DNA of 64,000 nt from positions 8,246,001 through 8,310,000 of the forward strand of contig OY970235.1 of assembly GCA_963714145.1 (NCBI GenBank). Reading direction: 5' to 3'. This document shows positions 24,757 to 33,755 of this stretch, in pieces (the stretch's first letter is position 1; each line of letters starts with the position of its first letter). Made by a program: the position numbers and the translations under genes. The notes below the pieces were generated by a model, which searched no databases, was not told the DNA's origin, and saw nothing but the letters and a program-made list of their open reading frames with translations. The stretch is from JBBWZH01 sp035544115. Its GTDB lineage: Bacteria > Actinomycetota > Actinomycetes > Mycobacteriales > CADCTP01.

Positions 24757-27537
24757 GTGGAGGTGTCCGGTGGGGGTCTGGATCTTCGTGTGTGGGGGAA
24801 GTCGCGGCATTTGCCGCGGCCGTATCCGTTGGTTTGGCATTTGGTGGATACCGCCGCGGTGGCTTTGGCGTTGTGGGATCTGTTTCTGACTGTTGGGCAG
24901 CGGGCGCTGATCGCTGGGCAGTTAGGGGTGGGGGCGGCGCAGGCGAGGATCTTGGTTGCGTTCTGGTCGGGTCTGCACGATGTAGGAAAGGCGACGCCTG
25001 ACTTTCAGTCGCAAGAGGTGGTCTCGTATTCCGCGCTTCTTGCGGATCCGGGCTATGCACCTGCTCGGGCAGGGGGCGGTGTTCGGCACGATTTGGCGAC
25101 GCAGTTGGCGGTGGGCGGGTTTCTGCGGGATCTGGGGTACCCAGGCGGGCGGCGTACGAGCGGGCATGCCTGGTATCGGGTGGGGCAGATTCTTGGCGGG
25201 CATCACGGGCGCTTTCAGCAGTCTGGCGATCTACGGTCGGTTGAGCTGCGGCTGGGCGGGGGTCGCTGGGCGGCTCAACGAGAAGGGCTGGTTGACGCGC
25301 TGTATGTGGCGCTTGGCCGTCCGGATCCGCCGGCCACGGTCGGCGGGTTGGCTGCGGTCCAGATCACCGGTCTGGTGATCCTGGCCGATTGGCTGGCGAG
25401 CCAGGAGCATTTCCTCGCCCGGCAGTTGTCTGTTGTTCCGAGGATCGCGTCGCCGGCTGTGGTCGCGGCTCATCTGGAGTCGTTGGCGCCCAGGGCGGTC
25501 GACCTGCTCGCGGAGGCGGGGCTGGGTCGGGCGACGCTGCATCGTTTGGAGTTCGGTGAGCTCTTCCCGTACTCGCCGAACGCTCTGCAGCGGTCGTTGA
25601 TCGAGGAGTTGTTTCCGCGTATCGATTCGTCGGGGTTGCTGGTGGTGACGGCGGCGACCGGGGACGGTAAGACTGAGGCGGCGCTGGTCGCGGCGAGCGT
25701 GTTGGCCGAGGCGTCGGGAGCCGGTGGGTTCTTCTTCGCTTTGCCGACGATGGCGACGTCGGACGAGATGTACCGGCGGGTCCGCGCGTTCGCGGACGCC
25801 TTTGCGGCGGGTCCGACGCCGGTGACACTGCTGCACAGCATGTCCTGGCTGAACGAGGACTACGAGCAGCGATGTGCGGCCGGTGTCGGTGACGGTCTGC
25901 TGGTTTCGGCGGACGGGGCGGATGGCCGGGCTTCGTGGACGGAGGCGCCGCAGTGGCTTCGCGGGCGTAAGCGGGGGCTGCTGGCCGGGTTGGCGGTCGG
26001 CACTGTGGATCAGGCGTTGGTCGCCGCGCTGACGACGAAACACAACGCGCTGCGCCTGTTGGGCTTGTCGGGCAAGGTGTTCATCGTCGATGAGGCGCAC
26101 GCGTACGACGAGTACATGCAGGCGCTGCTGGCCCGGCTGTTGGGGTGGCTCGGCGCGTTCGGGTGTCCGGTCGTGTTGCTTTCCGCGACGCTTCCCTCGG
26201 CCCGGGCGGCGGCGCTCGTCAGCGCCTACCGGCAAGGGTCCGGCAGTGTGGACGGCGAGGTGTCGCGGCTTCGCTATCCGGGTTGGCTGTTCGTCCCGGC
26301 TGCGGCTGGCCGTGAGGTCGTCGCCATCTCCGACAAGGCACACGAGGACGTCGTCGCTGCGCGGCGGATTCGCCTGCGGGTCGAGTTGGTTCCCGTGCAG
26401 CACCGCCCTGGGAATGAGGTCGACAAGTGCGACCGGCGGTCGGTACTCAGGCAGCTGCTGGCTCCTATCCACGAGGAGGGCGGACACGTCGCAGTGGTCT
26501 GTAACACCGTCGGTGACGCCCAGAGGACGTACGCGGCCTTGAAGGAGTGGGCTGGCGACACGGTCACGGTCGAGCTGCTGCATTCGCGCTTCCCTGCTCG
26601 CCAACGTGAGGAGATCACGCGGTCCATCGTTGGCAGGCTTGGAAGGAACGGGCGGCGGGTCGGCACGACGATCGTGGTCGCCACGCAGGTGGTCGAGCAG
26701 TCCCTCGACCTTGACTTCGATCTCGTCGTCAGCGACCTTGCGCCGCTGGCCTTGCTGCTACAGCGGGCCGGCCGGTGCCACCGGCACAGCCGGCCCGGCC
26801 GTCCACACTGGACAGCAGAGCCACGGCTGATCGTCCTGGACCCGCACGGGGACGACGGGTATCGAGCTCCTCCGCAATGGGGACGCGTCTACCACCGGTA
26901 TCTGCTTGCGGCGACCCGGCAGGCCCTGCTCGAACTGGACGGCGGGGTGGTCGACATCCCGGAGATGGTCCAGCCGTTGATGGAACGGGTCTATCCCGTC
27001 GACTCCGAGGCGGTTGAGGATGAGTTGCGCCGCGATTTCGGTGACTACGTCGCCGAGGGCCGAGCGAAAGAGACGATGGCGACCTACGTTCGGATCCCGC
27101 CAGCGGACAGTCTCAACGATCTCAGCGCACTGAGCACGAGAGAGGTCGAGGAAGCCGACGCGACCACCCGGCTGGGAGCTGATTCGGCCCGCGTCCTGTG
27201 CTGCTACCTGGACCGGGAAAGCGGGCAGTGGCTCGATCCTGGGCGCACTCGGCCGTTGCCGGCACGAGGCACCGGCAGCGCCGGTCGCTTCCAGGCCGGG
27301 GACGTGCGCGACATCCTCCGCGAGACGGTCCCGGCGCCGGCATCCCTGCTGCACGGAGACCAGCCGCCGGCTGCCACGCCGGCGTCGTGGAAGGACAGCG
27401 CGTGGCTCGCAGACCTCGTTCTGCTGTGGTTCCGCACCGGTCCGGGAGGCCCGGCGCCGGCTGTGGTCAATGACCGGCGGGTCCGCCTCGACCCGGAGTT
27501 GGGCCTCGTCATCGAACGCGAGACGCAGACGGGATGA
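24757..27537 (+). CDS. cas3: CRISPR-associated nuclease-helicase Cas3 (type I-E)
   Basis: Effector nuclease recruited by Cascade to degrade target DNA. The 926-residue product carries an N-terminal HD nuclease domain (H28 in WHLVDTAAVA, HD at 74-75 in SGLHDVGKA, a further HH in LGGHHGRF) followed by a superfamily 2 helicase. Walker A is ATGDGKTEAAL near residue 298 and the DEAH box is FIVDEAHAYD near 445; motif VI lies in LLLQRAGRCHRHSR. All expected motifs are intact. GTG 24757 is the first plausible start; no strong ribosome site is visible. It leads the cas operon. Confidence 0.96.
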   Translation: MEVSGGGLDLRVWGKSRHLPRPYPLVWHLVDTAAVALALWDLFLTVGQRALIAGQLGVGAAQARILVAFWSGLHDVGKATPDFQSQEVVSYSALLADPGYAPARAGGGVRHDLATQLAVGGFLRDLGYPGGRRTSGHAWYRVGQILGGHHGRFQQSGDLRSVELRLGGGRWAAQREGLVDALYVALGRPDPPATVGGLAAVQITGLVILADWLASQEHFLARQLSVVPRIASPAVVAAHLESLAPRAVDLLAEAGLGRATLHRLEFGELFPYSPNALQRSLIEELFPRIDSSGLLVVTAATGDGKTEAALVAASVLAEASGAGGFFFALPTMATSDEMYRRVRAFADAFAAGPTPVTLLHSMSWLNEDYEQRCAAGVGDGLLVSADGADGRASWTEAPQWLRGRKRGLLAGLAVGTVDQALVAALTTKHNALRLLGLSGKVFIVDEAHAYDEYMQALLARLLGWLGAFGCPVVLLSATLPSARAAALVSAYRQGSGSVDGEVSRLRYPGWLFVPAAAGREVVAISDKAHEDVVAARRIRLRVELVPVQHRPGNEVDKCDRRSVLRQLLAPIHEEGGHVAVVCNTVGDAQRTYAALKEWAGDTVTVELLHSRFPARQREEITRSIVGRLGRNGRRVGTTIVVATQVVEQSLDLDFDLVVSDLAPLALLLQRAGRCHRHSRPGRPHWTAEPRLIVLDPHGDDGYRAPPQWGRVYHRYLLAATRQALLELDGGVVDIPEMVQPLMERVYPVDSEAVEDELRRDFGDYVAEGRAKETMATYVRIPPADSLNDLSALSTREVEEADATTRLGADSARVLCCYLDRESGQWLDPGRTRPLPARGTGSAGRFQAGDVRDILRETVPAPASLLHGDQPPAATPASWKDSAWLADLVLLWFRTGPGGPAPAVVNDRRVRLDPELGLVIERETQTG

Positions 27538-27752
27538 GTGCGGGACGCCAGGTGATCACCCGCACGAGTTCGACGCTGAGGACTGTGAGGAGACAAGCAA
27601 TGTTGAGGTCAGGATCTGGCCGCCGCAGGCGGCTGTCGCCGGCGGCGGAGACAGTACTCGTGGGAGCCGGTCTGCCGGTCGAAGCAGTCAAGCGGGCTGT
27701 TGTGGATCGGTGTAGGACGCTGGCCCTGGCGGGCTGGCCGGTGGGCCGGTGA
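27534..27752 (+). CDS. small coupled ORF between cas3 and cas8e
   Basis: A 72-codon frame whose ATG overlaps the cas3 stop (ATGA) and whose stop overlaps the cas8e start (GTGA). A second in-frame ATG at 27600 has a strong ribosome site (GAGGAG at 27587-27592, seven bases upstream) and would give a 50-residue protein starting MLRSGSGRRRRLSPAAETVL. The product is basic and Ala/Val/Arg-rich, with a helical C-terminal half (PVEAVKRAVVDRCRTLAL). No known Cas family matches. Standard type I-E operons run cas3 to cas8e without such a gene. Translation is inferred only. Confidence 0.5.
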   Translation: MSAGRQVITRTSSTLRTVRRQAMLRSGSGRRRRLSPAAETVLVGAGLPVEAVKRAVVDRCRTLALAGWPVGR

Positions 27753-29236
27753 CACCGCCGGCCTATGACCTCAGCACGGAGTGTTGGCTTCCCGTCCGTC
27801 GAGGCGCCCAGACGGAGATGGTGGGTCTACGTGAGCTGTTCCGCCACGCGCACGAACTGGAGGACTTGGCGGTTCCGGTGCCGCCTGCGGCGGCGGGTTT
27901 GCTGCGGATCCTGTATGCCCTGACGGCTCGGGTGACCGGGCTGGACAGCCGGGCGGGATGGTCTGACCGGCAGTTGGACGTCTTGGATGGGGGCCGGTTC
28001 GACCCGCGCGCGGTCGAGGCCTACTTCGACCGGTTCGCCGACCGGTTCGACCTGTTCGGGGAGCGGCCGTGGATGCAGGACCCCCGGTTGGCGCGGGAAT
28101 GCCCGAAGCCTTCGGGTGTGAACAAGCTGGTCTTCGACCGGCCGGCCGGCAATACCCAGGTGTGGTTCGGCCACCACACAGACACGGCCCCGGTCCCGGT
28201 CGGCTCAGCGCAGGCCGCCTGGTACCTGGTCGCGCAGCTCTACTACGGCGCGCCGGGACGGTGCACGACCCGCGCTGTCGCGGGGCAGCAGTTCGCGAAC
28301 ATGACCGCCGGGCCGCTACGCGGCGCCATGTCCTATCACCCGCTGGGCCGGACGTTGTTCGAGTCCCTGATTGCCGGAATCCCGTCCCCGGAGGACTCGG
28401 CCCGGTGGGACGACCGCTGCCCGTGGGAGCGCGATGATCTGCCCGACGCGCTGGGCCGGCCTGGCCAGTTGACGTGGCCCGGCGCGATGCTGACCGCCCG
28501 GTACCGCCACGCGGTCCTGCTGGTGCCGGCCGCGGACGGGCGCGAGGTCGTCGACGCCTACCTGACCTGGGCATGGCGGCACCCACCGGAGGATTACCCC
28601 GACCCGTACGTCGTCCACAAGCGAAGCAAGGCAGGTACCTGGTACCAGCTCCACGCGGACGGCTCGCGTGCCGTGTGGCGGGACGTGGACGCGCTGCTGG
28701 CCGACTACGAGGACGACTCCCGCCGGCCCGGCATCATGACCGATTGGGCGGACCTCCCGATCGCCGAGCATGTCCGGGTGCGGGCGTACGGGTTCGACCA
28801 GGACAGTCAGGCCAAGGACCGTCAGTGGTTCACCGCGAGCACCCCGCCGGTCCTGCAGTGGCTCAGTGAGAAGGACCCGGAGGCGGCACACGGGATCCGT
28901 CAGGCGCACCAGCAGGCGGAGATGCTCGCCCGCCGACTCGATTCGGTGCTGAAGGCCGCCTGGCGGGAGATGGTCCATGTCACAGGTGGTGAACGCCCGC
29001 CGCCAGGACCGTGGGCCGCGGCTGCGTGCGACTACTACTGGCCCCGCGCGGAGAGTGTCTTCTGGACCCACATCGAGCGGCGCACGTTCGACACCACGCG
29101 CGCGGCCTTCCTCGACCTGGCTCACCAGGCCATCGAGCATGCGGCCGGCGAACACAGCAGCCGTCGGGTGGTGAAGGCGGTCACCGCCGCGCACCGGTGG
29201 CTGTCCACCCGAGCAGCAGAGAGGCAGTCTGCATGA
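27749..29236 (+). CDS. cas8e: Cascade large subunit Cas8e (Cse1/CasA)
   Basis: Large subunit of the type I-E surveillance complex. It recognises the PAM and recruits Cas3. Length 495 residues is normal. The start YDLSTECWLPVRRGAQTEMVGLRELF is the typical Cse1 N-terminus, and the region NKLVFDRPAGNTQVWFGHHTD and AGQQFANMTAGPLRGAMSYHPLGRTLFESL fits the family core. The helical C-terminal bundle ends at residue 490. GTG 27749 overlaps the small upstream ORF by four bases, and the stop overlaps cas11 (ATGA). Confidence 0.94.
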   Translation: MTPPAYDLSTECWLPVRRGAQTEMVGLRELFRHAHELEDLAVPVPPAAAGLLRILYALTARVTGLDSRAGWSDRQLDVLDGGRFDPRAVEAYFDRFADRFDLFGERPWMQDPRLARECPKPSGVNKLVFDRPAGNTQVWFGHHTDTAPVPVGSAQAAWYLVAQLYYGAPGRCTTRAVAGQQFANMTAGPLRGAMSYHPLGRTLFESLIAGIPSPEDSARWDDRCPWERDDLPDALGRPGQLTWPGAMLTARYRHAVLLVPAADGREVVDAYLTWAWRHPPEDYPDPYVVHKRSKAGTWYQLHADGSRAVWRDVDALLADYEDDSRRPGIMTDWADLPIAEHVRVRAYGFDQDSQAKDRQWFTASTPPVLQWLSEKDPEAAHGIRQAHQQAEMLARRLDSVLKAAWREMVHVTGGERPPPGPWAAAACDYYWPRAESVFWTHIERRTFDTTRAAFLDLAHQAIEHAAGEHSSRRVVKAVTAAHRWLSTRAAERQSA

Positions 29237-29898
29237 CCGCACCGGCTCCGACTCCCGCCCAGGATCGTGCCGCCCGGTACGACCCGTTCATCAGCAGGAT
29301 CCTCAACGTCTGCCGGACGGAGCCACGCCGCCGCTCGGAGCTGCGTCGAGGGCTACGCCTGCCACCGGAAAAGGCCGTGACGATGCACGCGGTTGTCGCG
29401 CCCTGGCTTCCCGACCGTCGAGACTCGGCGTCCGAACGCGCCTACTACACGGTGGCCGCGATGATCGCCGCCCAGCCCCGTGACGCGCGGGACCCCACGC
29501 AGGCCGACCAGACCGACCCCGCCGCAGGCGAGCCGCCCGGGGCCACGCCCCCGCCCCCGCCAGGCGCCGCCTCGCCCGCCTACCCCGTCCGCCGCCCGAA
29601 CCTCGGCTGGTCCCTCGCCGAAGCGGCCCGGCGCGACCGGCAGGGGCATGGGATCGCCGAGGAGACAGCCGACAAGCGCCTGCACCTGCTGGTCCGGCAG
29701 AACCTCGACGGCCTGCACCGCCAACTGCCCGGCGTCGTGCGTCAGCTCCGCGCGCTGAACGTGGCCGTCGACTGGGCACAGCTGATGAACGACATCGCCC
29801 AGTGGACCGGCAGTCGAGACCGGGTCACCAAAGCCTGGCTGCAGACCTTCTACCGCACCCTCACCCCGACAACCGAAGAGAGCGCAAGCGATGACTGA
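29233..29898 (+). CDS. cas11: Cascade small subunit Cas11 (Cse2/CasB)
   Basis: Small subunit forming the belly of Cascade and stabilising the R-loop. The product has 221 residues, longer than many Cse2 proteins because of a Pro/Ala-rich insert at about residues 88-118. The flanking helices (RTEPRRRSELRRGLRLPPEKAVTMHAVVAPWLP and RLHLLVRQNLDGLHRQLPGVVRQLRALNVAVDWAQLMNDIAQW) match the family. ATG 29233 overlaps the cas8e stop. The ORF upstream in this frame is a shadow of cas8e. Confidence 0.92.
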   Translation: MTAPAPTPAQDRAARYDPFISRILNVCRTEPRRRSELRRGLRLPPEKAVTMHAVVAPWLPDRRDSASERAYYTVAAMIAAQPRDARDPTQADQTDPAAGEPPGATPPPPPGAASPAYPVRRPNLGWSLAEAARRDRQGHGIAEETADKRLHLLVRQNLDGLHRQLPGVVRQLRALNVAVDWAQLMNDIAQWTGSRDRVTKAWLQTFYRTLTPTTEESASDD

Positions 29899-31033
29899 CC
29901 CGGCCGCCCGATACATCGACATCCACCTCCTGCACACCCTGCCGTACGCGAACATCAACCGGGACGACCTCGGCTCGCCCAAGTCGGTCCAGTTCGGCGG
30001 CGCCGAACGGACCCGCGTGTCCAGCCAGTGCTGGAAACGCGCCGTCAGGCTGGCCCTGGAACGGTCTCTGGGGGAACGCGCGGTGCGTACCCGCCGGCTG
30101 CCGCTGGAGATCGCGGCGCGGCTACGCGAGGACGCGGGCTGGCCGGAGGACCTGGCGACGCTGGCCGGACAGCAGGTCGTGGCCGCGATCAGCACCGACG
30201 GTCTGAAGCTGGAGCCCGGCGGTGAAACGTCGGTGCTGCTCTACCTGCCCGCCGGGGCGGTGGCCGACCTCGCCGCCATCTGCGTCGACCACGAGACCGC
30301 GCTTCGCACCGCACTCGCCGCGGCCGAGGGGAAGAAGGCGAAGAAGGCCGCCACCGTGCTGCCCCGCGACGCGGTCAACGCGATCGTCGCCGACCGCAAC
30401 GCCATCATCAACCTGTTCGGGCGGATGCTCGCCGAACTCCCGTCGTCCAACGTTGACGGCGCCGTCCAGGTCGCGCACGCCTTCACGACCCACGGCACCG
30501 ACCCCCAGGTCGACTTCTTCACCGCCGTGGACGACCTGATGCCGGCCGGCGAGACCGCCAGCGGACACATGAACAGCGCCGAGTTCAGCGCCGGCACGTT
30601 CTACCGGTACGCCAGCCTCAACATCGCCGACCTGCTCGGCAACCTCGGCGGCGACCGGCGGCTGGCCGCGGACATGGCCGAGGCGTTCCTGTCCGCGTTC
30701 ATCACAGCGATGCCGGAGGCGAAGAAGAACAGCACCGCGCCGTTCACCGTGCCCGAGTTCGGCTACCTGAGCGTCCGAAGCGACCGGCCGGTGTCGCTGG
30801 CCAGCGCCTTCGAGGAGCCGGTCCGCGCACCCCTGGACGGCGGTTACGCCCTCAGGTCCCGTGGGCGGCTCGACGAGTACGCCACCCGCGTGTACCAGGT
30901 GCTCGGCGCGGAGGGACGCCTCCACCACGCCTACGCAGGAGTGGAGGAGAAGGACCTCACCGGCCTCGGCCGGCGGGCCGCGTCCTATCAGGACCTCGTC
31001 ACCAGCGCCGTCGAGCAGGCGGGTCTGCGGTGA
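29891..31033 (+). CDS. cas7: Cascade backbone subunit Cas7e (Cse4/CasC)
   Basis: RAMP-fold protein that polymerises along the crRNA to make the Cascade backbone. The 380-residue product opens with the diagnostic HLLHTLPYANINRDDLGSPKSVQFGGAERTRVSSQCWKRAVR. Later signatures are GAVQVAHAFTTHG with VDFFTAVDDLMP and SGHMNSAEFSAGTFYRYASLNI. It overlaps the end of cas11 by 8 bp and cas5 by 4 bp. Confidence 0.96.
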   Translation: MTDPAARYIDIHLLHTLPYANINRDDLGSPKSVQFGGAERTRVSSQCWKRAVRLALERSLGERAVRTRRLPLEIAARLREDAGWPEDLATLAGQQVVAAISTDGLKLEPGGETSVLLYLPAGAVADLAAICVDHETALRTALAAAEGKKAKKAATVLPRDAVNAIVADRNAIINLFGRMLAELPSSNVDGAVQVAHAFTTHGTDPQVDFFTAVDDLMPAGETASGHMNSAEFSAGTFYRYASLNIADLLGNLGGDRRLAADMAEAFLSAFITAMPEAKKNSTAPFTVPEFGYLSVRSDRPVSLASAFEEPVRAPLDGGYALRSRGRLDEYATRVYQVLGAEGRLHHAYAGVEEKDLTGLGRRAASYQDLVTSAVEQAGLR

Positions 31034-31788
31034 GCGGCCTGCTGCTCCGACTCGCCGCCCCCATGCAAGCATGGGGCGACCACAGCACTTTCTCCCGGCG
31101 CGACACCGCGCCATACCCCACCCGGTCTGGACTGATCGGGCTGATTGCCGCCGCGGCAGGACGCCGGCGCGGTGACCCGATCGGCGACCTGTCCACTCTG
31201 GACTTCACGATCAGAGTCGACCGGCCCGGAGCGCCCACCCGCGACTTCCACACCGTCGGCGGCGGCCTCCCACCATCGCGGACCGTGCCCACGGCCGAAG
31301 GCAAGCGCCGGCCACCCGGGACGGCCACCATCGTGTCCCACCGGTACTACCTGGCCGACGCCGTCTTTACCGTCGCCGTGACCGGCCCGGACGACGTCCT
31401 CGCCCTCACCGCCGACGCACTGAGCCAGCCGGCCTGGGGGCCCTACCTCGGCCGGCGATCCTGCCCGGCCGAGGCGCCGCTGCTGCTGCGCTGGCCGGTC
31501 GACGACCCGACCGCGGAGCTGCGGACCCGGGTTCCGATCGCCCGCCGACCGGCCCGCCGTACCGACACAGTCGACGTCCAGTTCGTCCACCAGACCCCAC
31601 CGGCCGACGGCGCCGCACAGGCCGCGCGGCTGACCCTCAACGACGTGCCCGTGGACTTCCACCCGCTGCGCCGGCGCTACCTCAGCCGCGACGTCTACGT
31701 CCTGACCGCGGCTCTGCCCGCCGCCCTGTGCGCCGGCCTCGGCCTCGGCTACTTGAACGCCCTGCACTCCTACCTGCATGAGGTATGA
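31030..31788 (+). CDS. cas5: Cascade subunit Cas5e (CasD)
   Basis: Caps the 5' handle of the crRNA in Cascade. The 252-residue product has the Cas5 start LLLRLAAPMQAWGDHSTFSRRDTAPYPTRSGLIGLIAAA and the later HRYYLADAVFTVAVTG segment followed by PYLGRRSCPAEAPL. The start codon GTG 31030 overlaps the cas7 stop; the stop overlaps cas6 (ATGA). Confidence 0.95.
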   Translation: MSGLLLRLAAPMQAWGDHSTFSRRDTAPYPTRSGLIGLIAAAAGRRRGDPIGDLSTLDFTIRVDRPGAPTRDFHTVGGGLPPSRTVPTAEGKRRPPGTATIVSHRYYLADAVFTVAVTGPDDVLALTADALSQPAWGPYLGRRSCPAEAPLLLRWPVDDPTAELRTRVPIARRPARRTDTVDVQFVHQTPPADGAAQAARLTLNDVPVDFHPLRRRYLSRDVYVLTAALPAALCAGLGLGYLNALHSYLHEV

Positions 31789-32447
31789 CGATGACCATCT
31801 GGCTGGCCCGGATCGGGCTTGATCTACGCAACAGATCGGCACGGTCCGACATCGGCAACGCCGTCGACCTGCACCAGCGAGTCATGACGCTGGCGCCCGA
31901 CGGACTCGGACCACAGGCGCGGCGGCAAGCCGGCGTGTTGTTCCGGTTGGACCACACCACGCGCGGCCCGGCGCTACTGGTGCAGACAACCCAAGCCCCG
32001 AACACCCACCGACTACCCCCCGAATACGGCACCGTCGAGACCCGCGACATCACCCCACTGCTGGACGCGCTCCAACCGGGCCTGCCGGTTCACTACCGGA
32101 TCGCCGCGAACGCATCGAAACGCCTGTCGAAAGACAACGGCCACCACCGGGCCAGGCAGATCGTGCCACTCGACGGCACCGAAGCCGAAGACTGGTGGCA
32201 CCGCAAAGCCGAGACCCACGGCCTGCGGCTGCTGTCAGCGCGGGCCGACCCGCTGCCACCCGCACGCGGCAGTCGCCCCAACACCGGCACCTTCCGGCAC
32301 GCCATCACCCGCTTCGAAGGGCAGGCGATCGTCCTCGACGGCGACCTCCTCCGGGACGCCGTAGCCGGCGGCATCGGCAGGGGAAAGTCCTTCGGGTGTG
32401 GACTGCTCAGCCTCGCCCCGGCCAGGACCGCCGATGGAGCAGGCTGA
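31785..32447 (+). CDS. cas6: crRNA endoribonuclease Cas6e (Cse3/CasE)
   Basis: Cuts each repeat hairpin in the pre-crRNA and stays bound to the 3' end. The 220-residue product shows the two-ferredoxin-fold layout, with DLHQRVMTLAPDG near residue 25 containing the conserved His and the C-terminal glycine-rich loop AGGIGRGKSFGCGLLSLA. The repeat stem CCCCACG/CGTGGGG is its likely substrate. The last 14 bp overlap cas1. Confidence 0.95.
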   Translation: MTMTIWLARIGLDLRNRSARSDIGNAVDLHQRVMTLAPDGLGPQARRQAGVLFRLDHTTRGPALLVQTTQAPNTHRLPPEYGTVETRDITPLLDALQPGLPVHYRIAANASKRLSKDNGHHRARQIVPLDGTEAEDWWHRKAETHGLRLLSARADPLPPARGSRPNTGTFRHAITRFEGQAIVLDGDLLRDAVAGGIGRGKSFGCGLLSLAPARTADGAG

Positions 32448-33393
32448 CGCACGCAGGCGTCTCGCCGCGCCCACCCTCGCGATGCTCCCCAGAGTCGCCG
32501 ACTCGCTCAGCTTCCTCTACGCCGACATCGTCCGGATCGTGCAGGACGACACCGGCGTCTGCGCCCAGGTCGAGACCGAGGACGGCGTCGAACGGGTGTA
32601 CCTGCCTACCGCCGCGGTCAGTTGCCTGCTGCTCGGGCCCGGTACCTCGATCACCAGCCGGGCCCTGACCACCTTCGCCCGCCACGGCACCACAGTCGTC
32701 TGCGTCGGCGCAGGCGGTGTCCGTTGCTACGCCGGGATCATGCCCGCGTCGCTGACCACCACCTGGCTCGAGAAGCAGGCCAGAGCCTGGGCTGACGACG
32801 CCGGCCGTCTCGCGGTCGCCGTCCGCATGTACGAGCAACGGTTCACCGAGCAGGTCGCCGCCGGAACCACCCTGGCCCAACTTCGCGGGCTCGAAGGCCA
32901 GCGAATGAAGGCCCTCTACCGCCTACTCGCGCAGCAACACCGAACCGGGAAGTTCAAACGCAACTACGACCCCGCGAACTGGCAAGCGCAGGACCCGGTC
33001 AACCTTGCCCTCTCAGCCGCCAACACCTGCCTCTACGGAGTCGTCCACGCCGCGACACTCGCGCTGGGCTGCTCGCCGGCACTCGGGTTCATCCACAGCG
33101 GAACCCAACACGCCTTCGTCTACGACATCGCCGACCTCTACAAGGCGAAAGCGACCCTCCCGCTCGCGTTCTCCCTACACGCCTCGAACGACCCGGAAGC
33201 AGACGCCCGCCGGAAACTCCGCGACCAGTTCCGCCTGCTGAAACTCCTCCCGAAGATCGTCACGGACATCCAGCGCCTCCTCGACCCCGACGCCGACGTC
33301 GCCAGCCCAGACCCGCAAGAACCGCCACTCTCCCTGTGGGATCCAGAACTCGGAGCCCTGCCCGCCGGAGTCAACTACAGCAACGACGCATAG
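32434..33393 (+). CDS. cas1: spacer-integration nuclease Cas1 (type I-E)
   Basis: Integrase subunit of the Cas1-Cas2 spacer-acquisition complex, 319 residues. The metal-site residues of Cas1 are recognisable: Glu in RGLEGQRMKALYR, His in LGFIHSGTQHAF and the Asp pair in VYDIADLYKA. ATG 32434 lies inside cas6 (14-bp overlap). The open frame back to 32398 is within cas6. A 14-bp gap follows before cas2. Confidence 0.96.
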   Translation: MEQADARRRLAAPTLAMLPRVADSLSFLYADIVRIVQDDTGVCAQVETEDGVERVYLPTAAVSCLLLGPGTSITSRALTTFARHGTTVVCVGAGGVRCYAGIMPASLTTTWLEKQARAWADDAGRLAVAVRMYEQRFTEQVAAGTTLAQLRGLEGQRMKALYRLLAQQHRTGKFKRNYDPANWQAQDPVNLALSAANTCLYGVVHAATLALGCSPALGFIHSGTQHAFVYDIADLYKAKATLPLAFSLHASNDPEADARRKLRDQFRLLKLLPKIVTDIQRLLDPDADVASPDPQEPPLSLWDPELGALPAGVNYSNDA

Positions 33394-33407
33394 CCGAAGG
33401 ACGACCC

Positions 33408-33737
33408 ATGGCCTCGATGGTCGTACTGGCCACCACCGCCGTACCCGACCACCTACGCGGCGCGCTAAGCAGATGGATGATCGAAGTCGGCCCCGGGCTC
33501 TACGTCGGCACCCTCTCCGCACGCGTCCGCGACGAACTCTGGGACACCGCCAGCACCGTCATCGGCGACGGCGCCGCCGTCCTCATCCACCCCGACAACA
33601 ACGAACAGGGCTACACCCTACGAGCCGCCGGCCAACGCCGCCGCCGACCCATCGACTTCGACGGCCTCACCCTCGTCGCGATGAGCCCCCACCCCCCGAG
33701 CCAAGAACCACCACTGATCTGGCCCGAAGGCTGGTAA
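33408..33737 (+). CDS. cas2: CRISPR-associated Cas2e
   Basis: Structural partner of Cas1 in spacer acquisition, 109 residues with the Cas2e form: start MVVLATTAVPDHLRGALSRWM, middle VGTLSARVRDELWDTA and end with a short Pro-rich tail. ATG 33408 follows GAAGGACGACCC. The TAA stop (33735-33737) is the first codon of the leader motif before array 2, which begins only 18 bp later. Confidence 0.95.
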   Translation: MASMVVLATTAVPDHLRGALSRWMIEVGPGLYVGTLSARVRDELWDTASTVIGDGAAVLIHPDNNEQGYTLRAAGQRRRRPIDFDGLTLVAMSPHPPSQEPPLIWPEGW

Positions 33738-33755
33738 ACCCGCAGGTCAGAAAGT
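33735..33755 (+). promoter_or_regulatory. leader-end motif of array 2, overlaps cas2 stop
   Basis: Twenty-one bases directly before the first repeat of array 2, matching the array 1 leader end at 17 of 21 positions; the invariant core is CAGGTCAG. The motif begins with the TAA stop codon of cas2. Any longer leader or promoter for array 2 must therefore lie inside cas2, or the array is transcribed with the cas operon. Confidence 0.75.
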
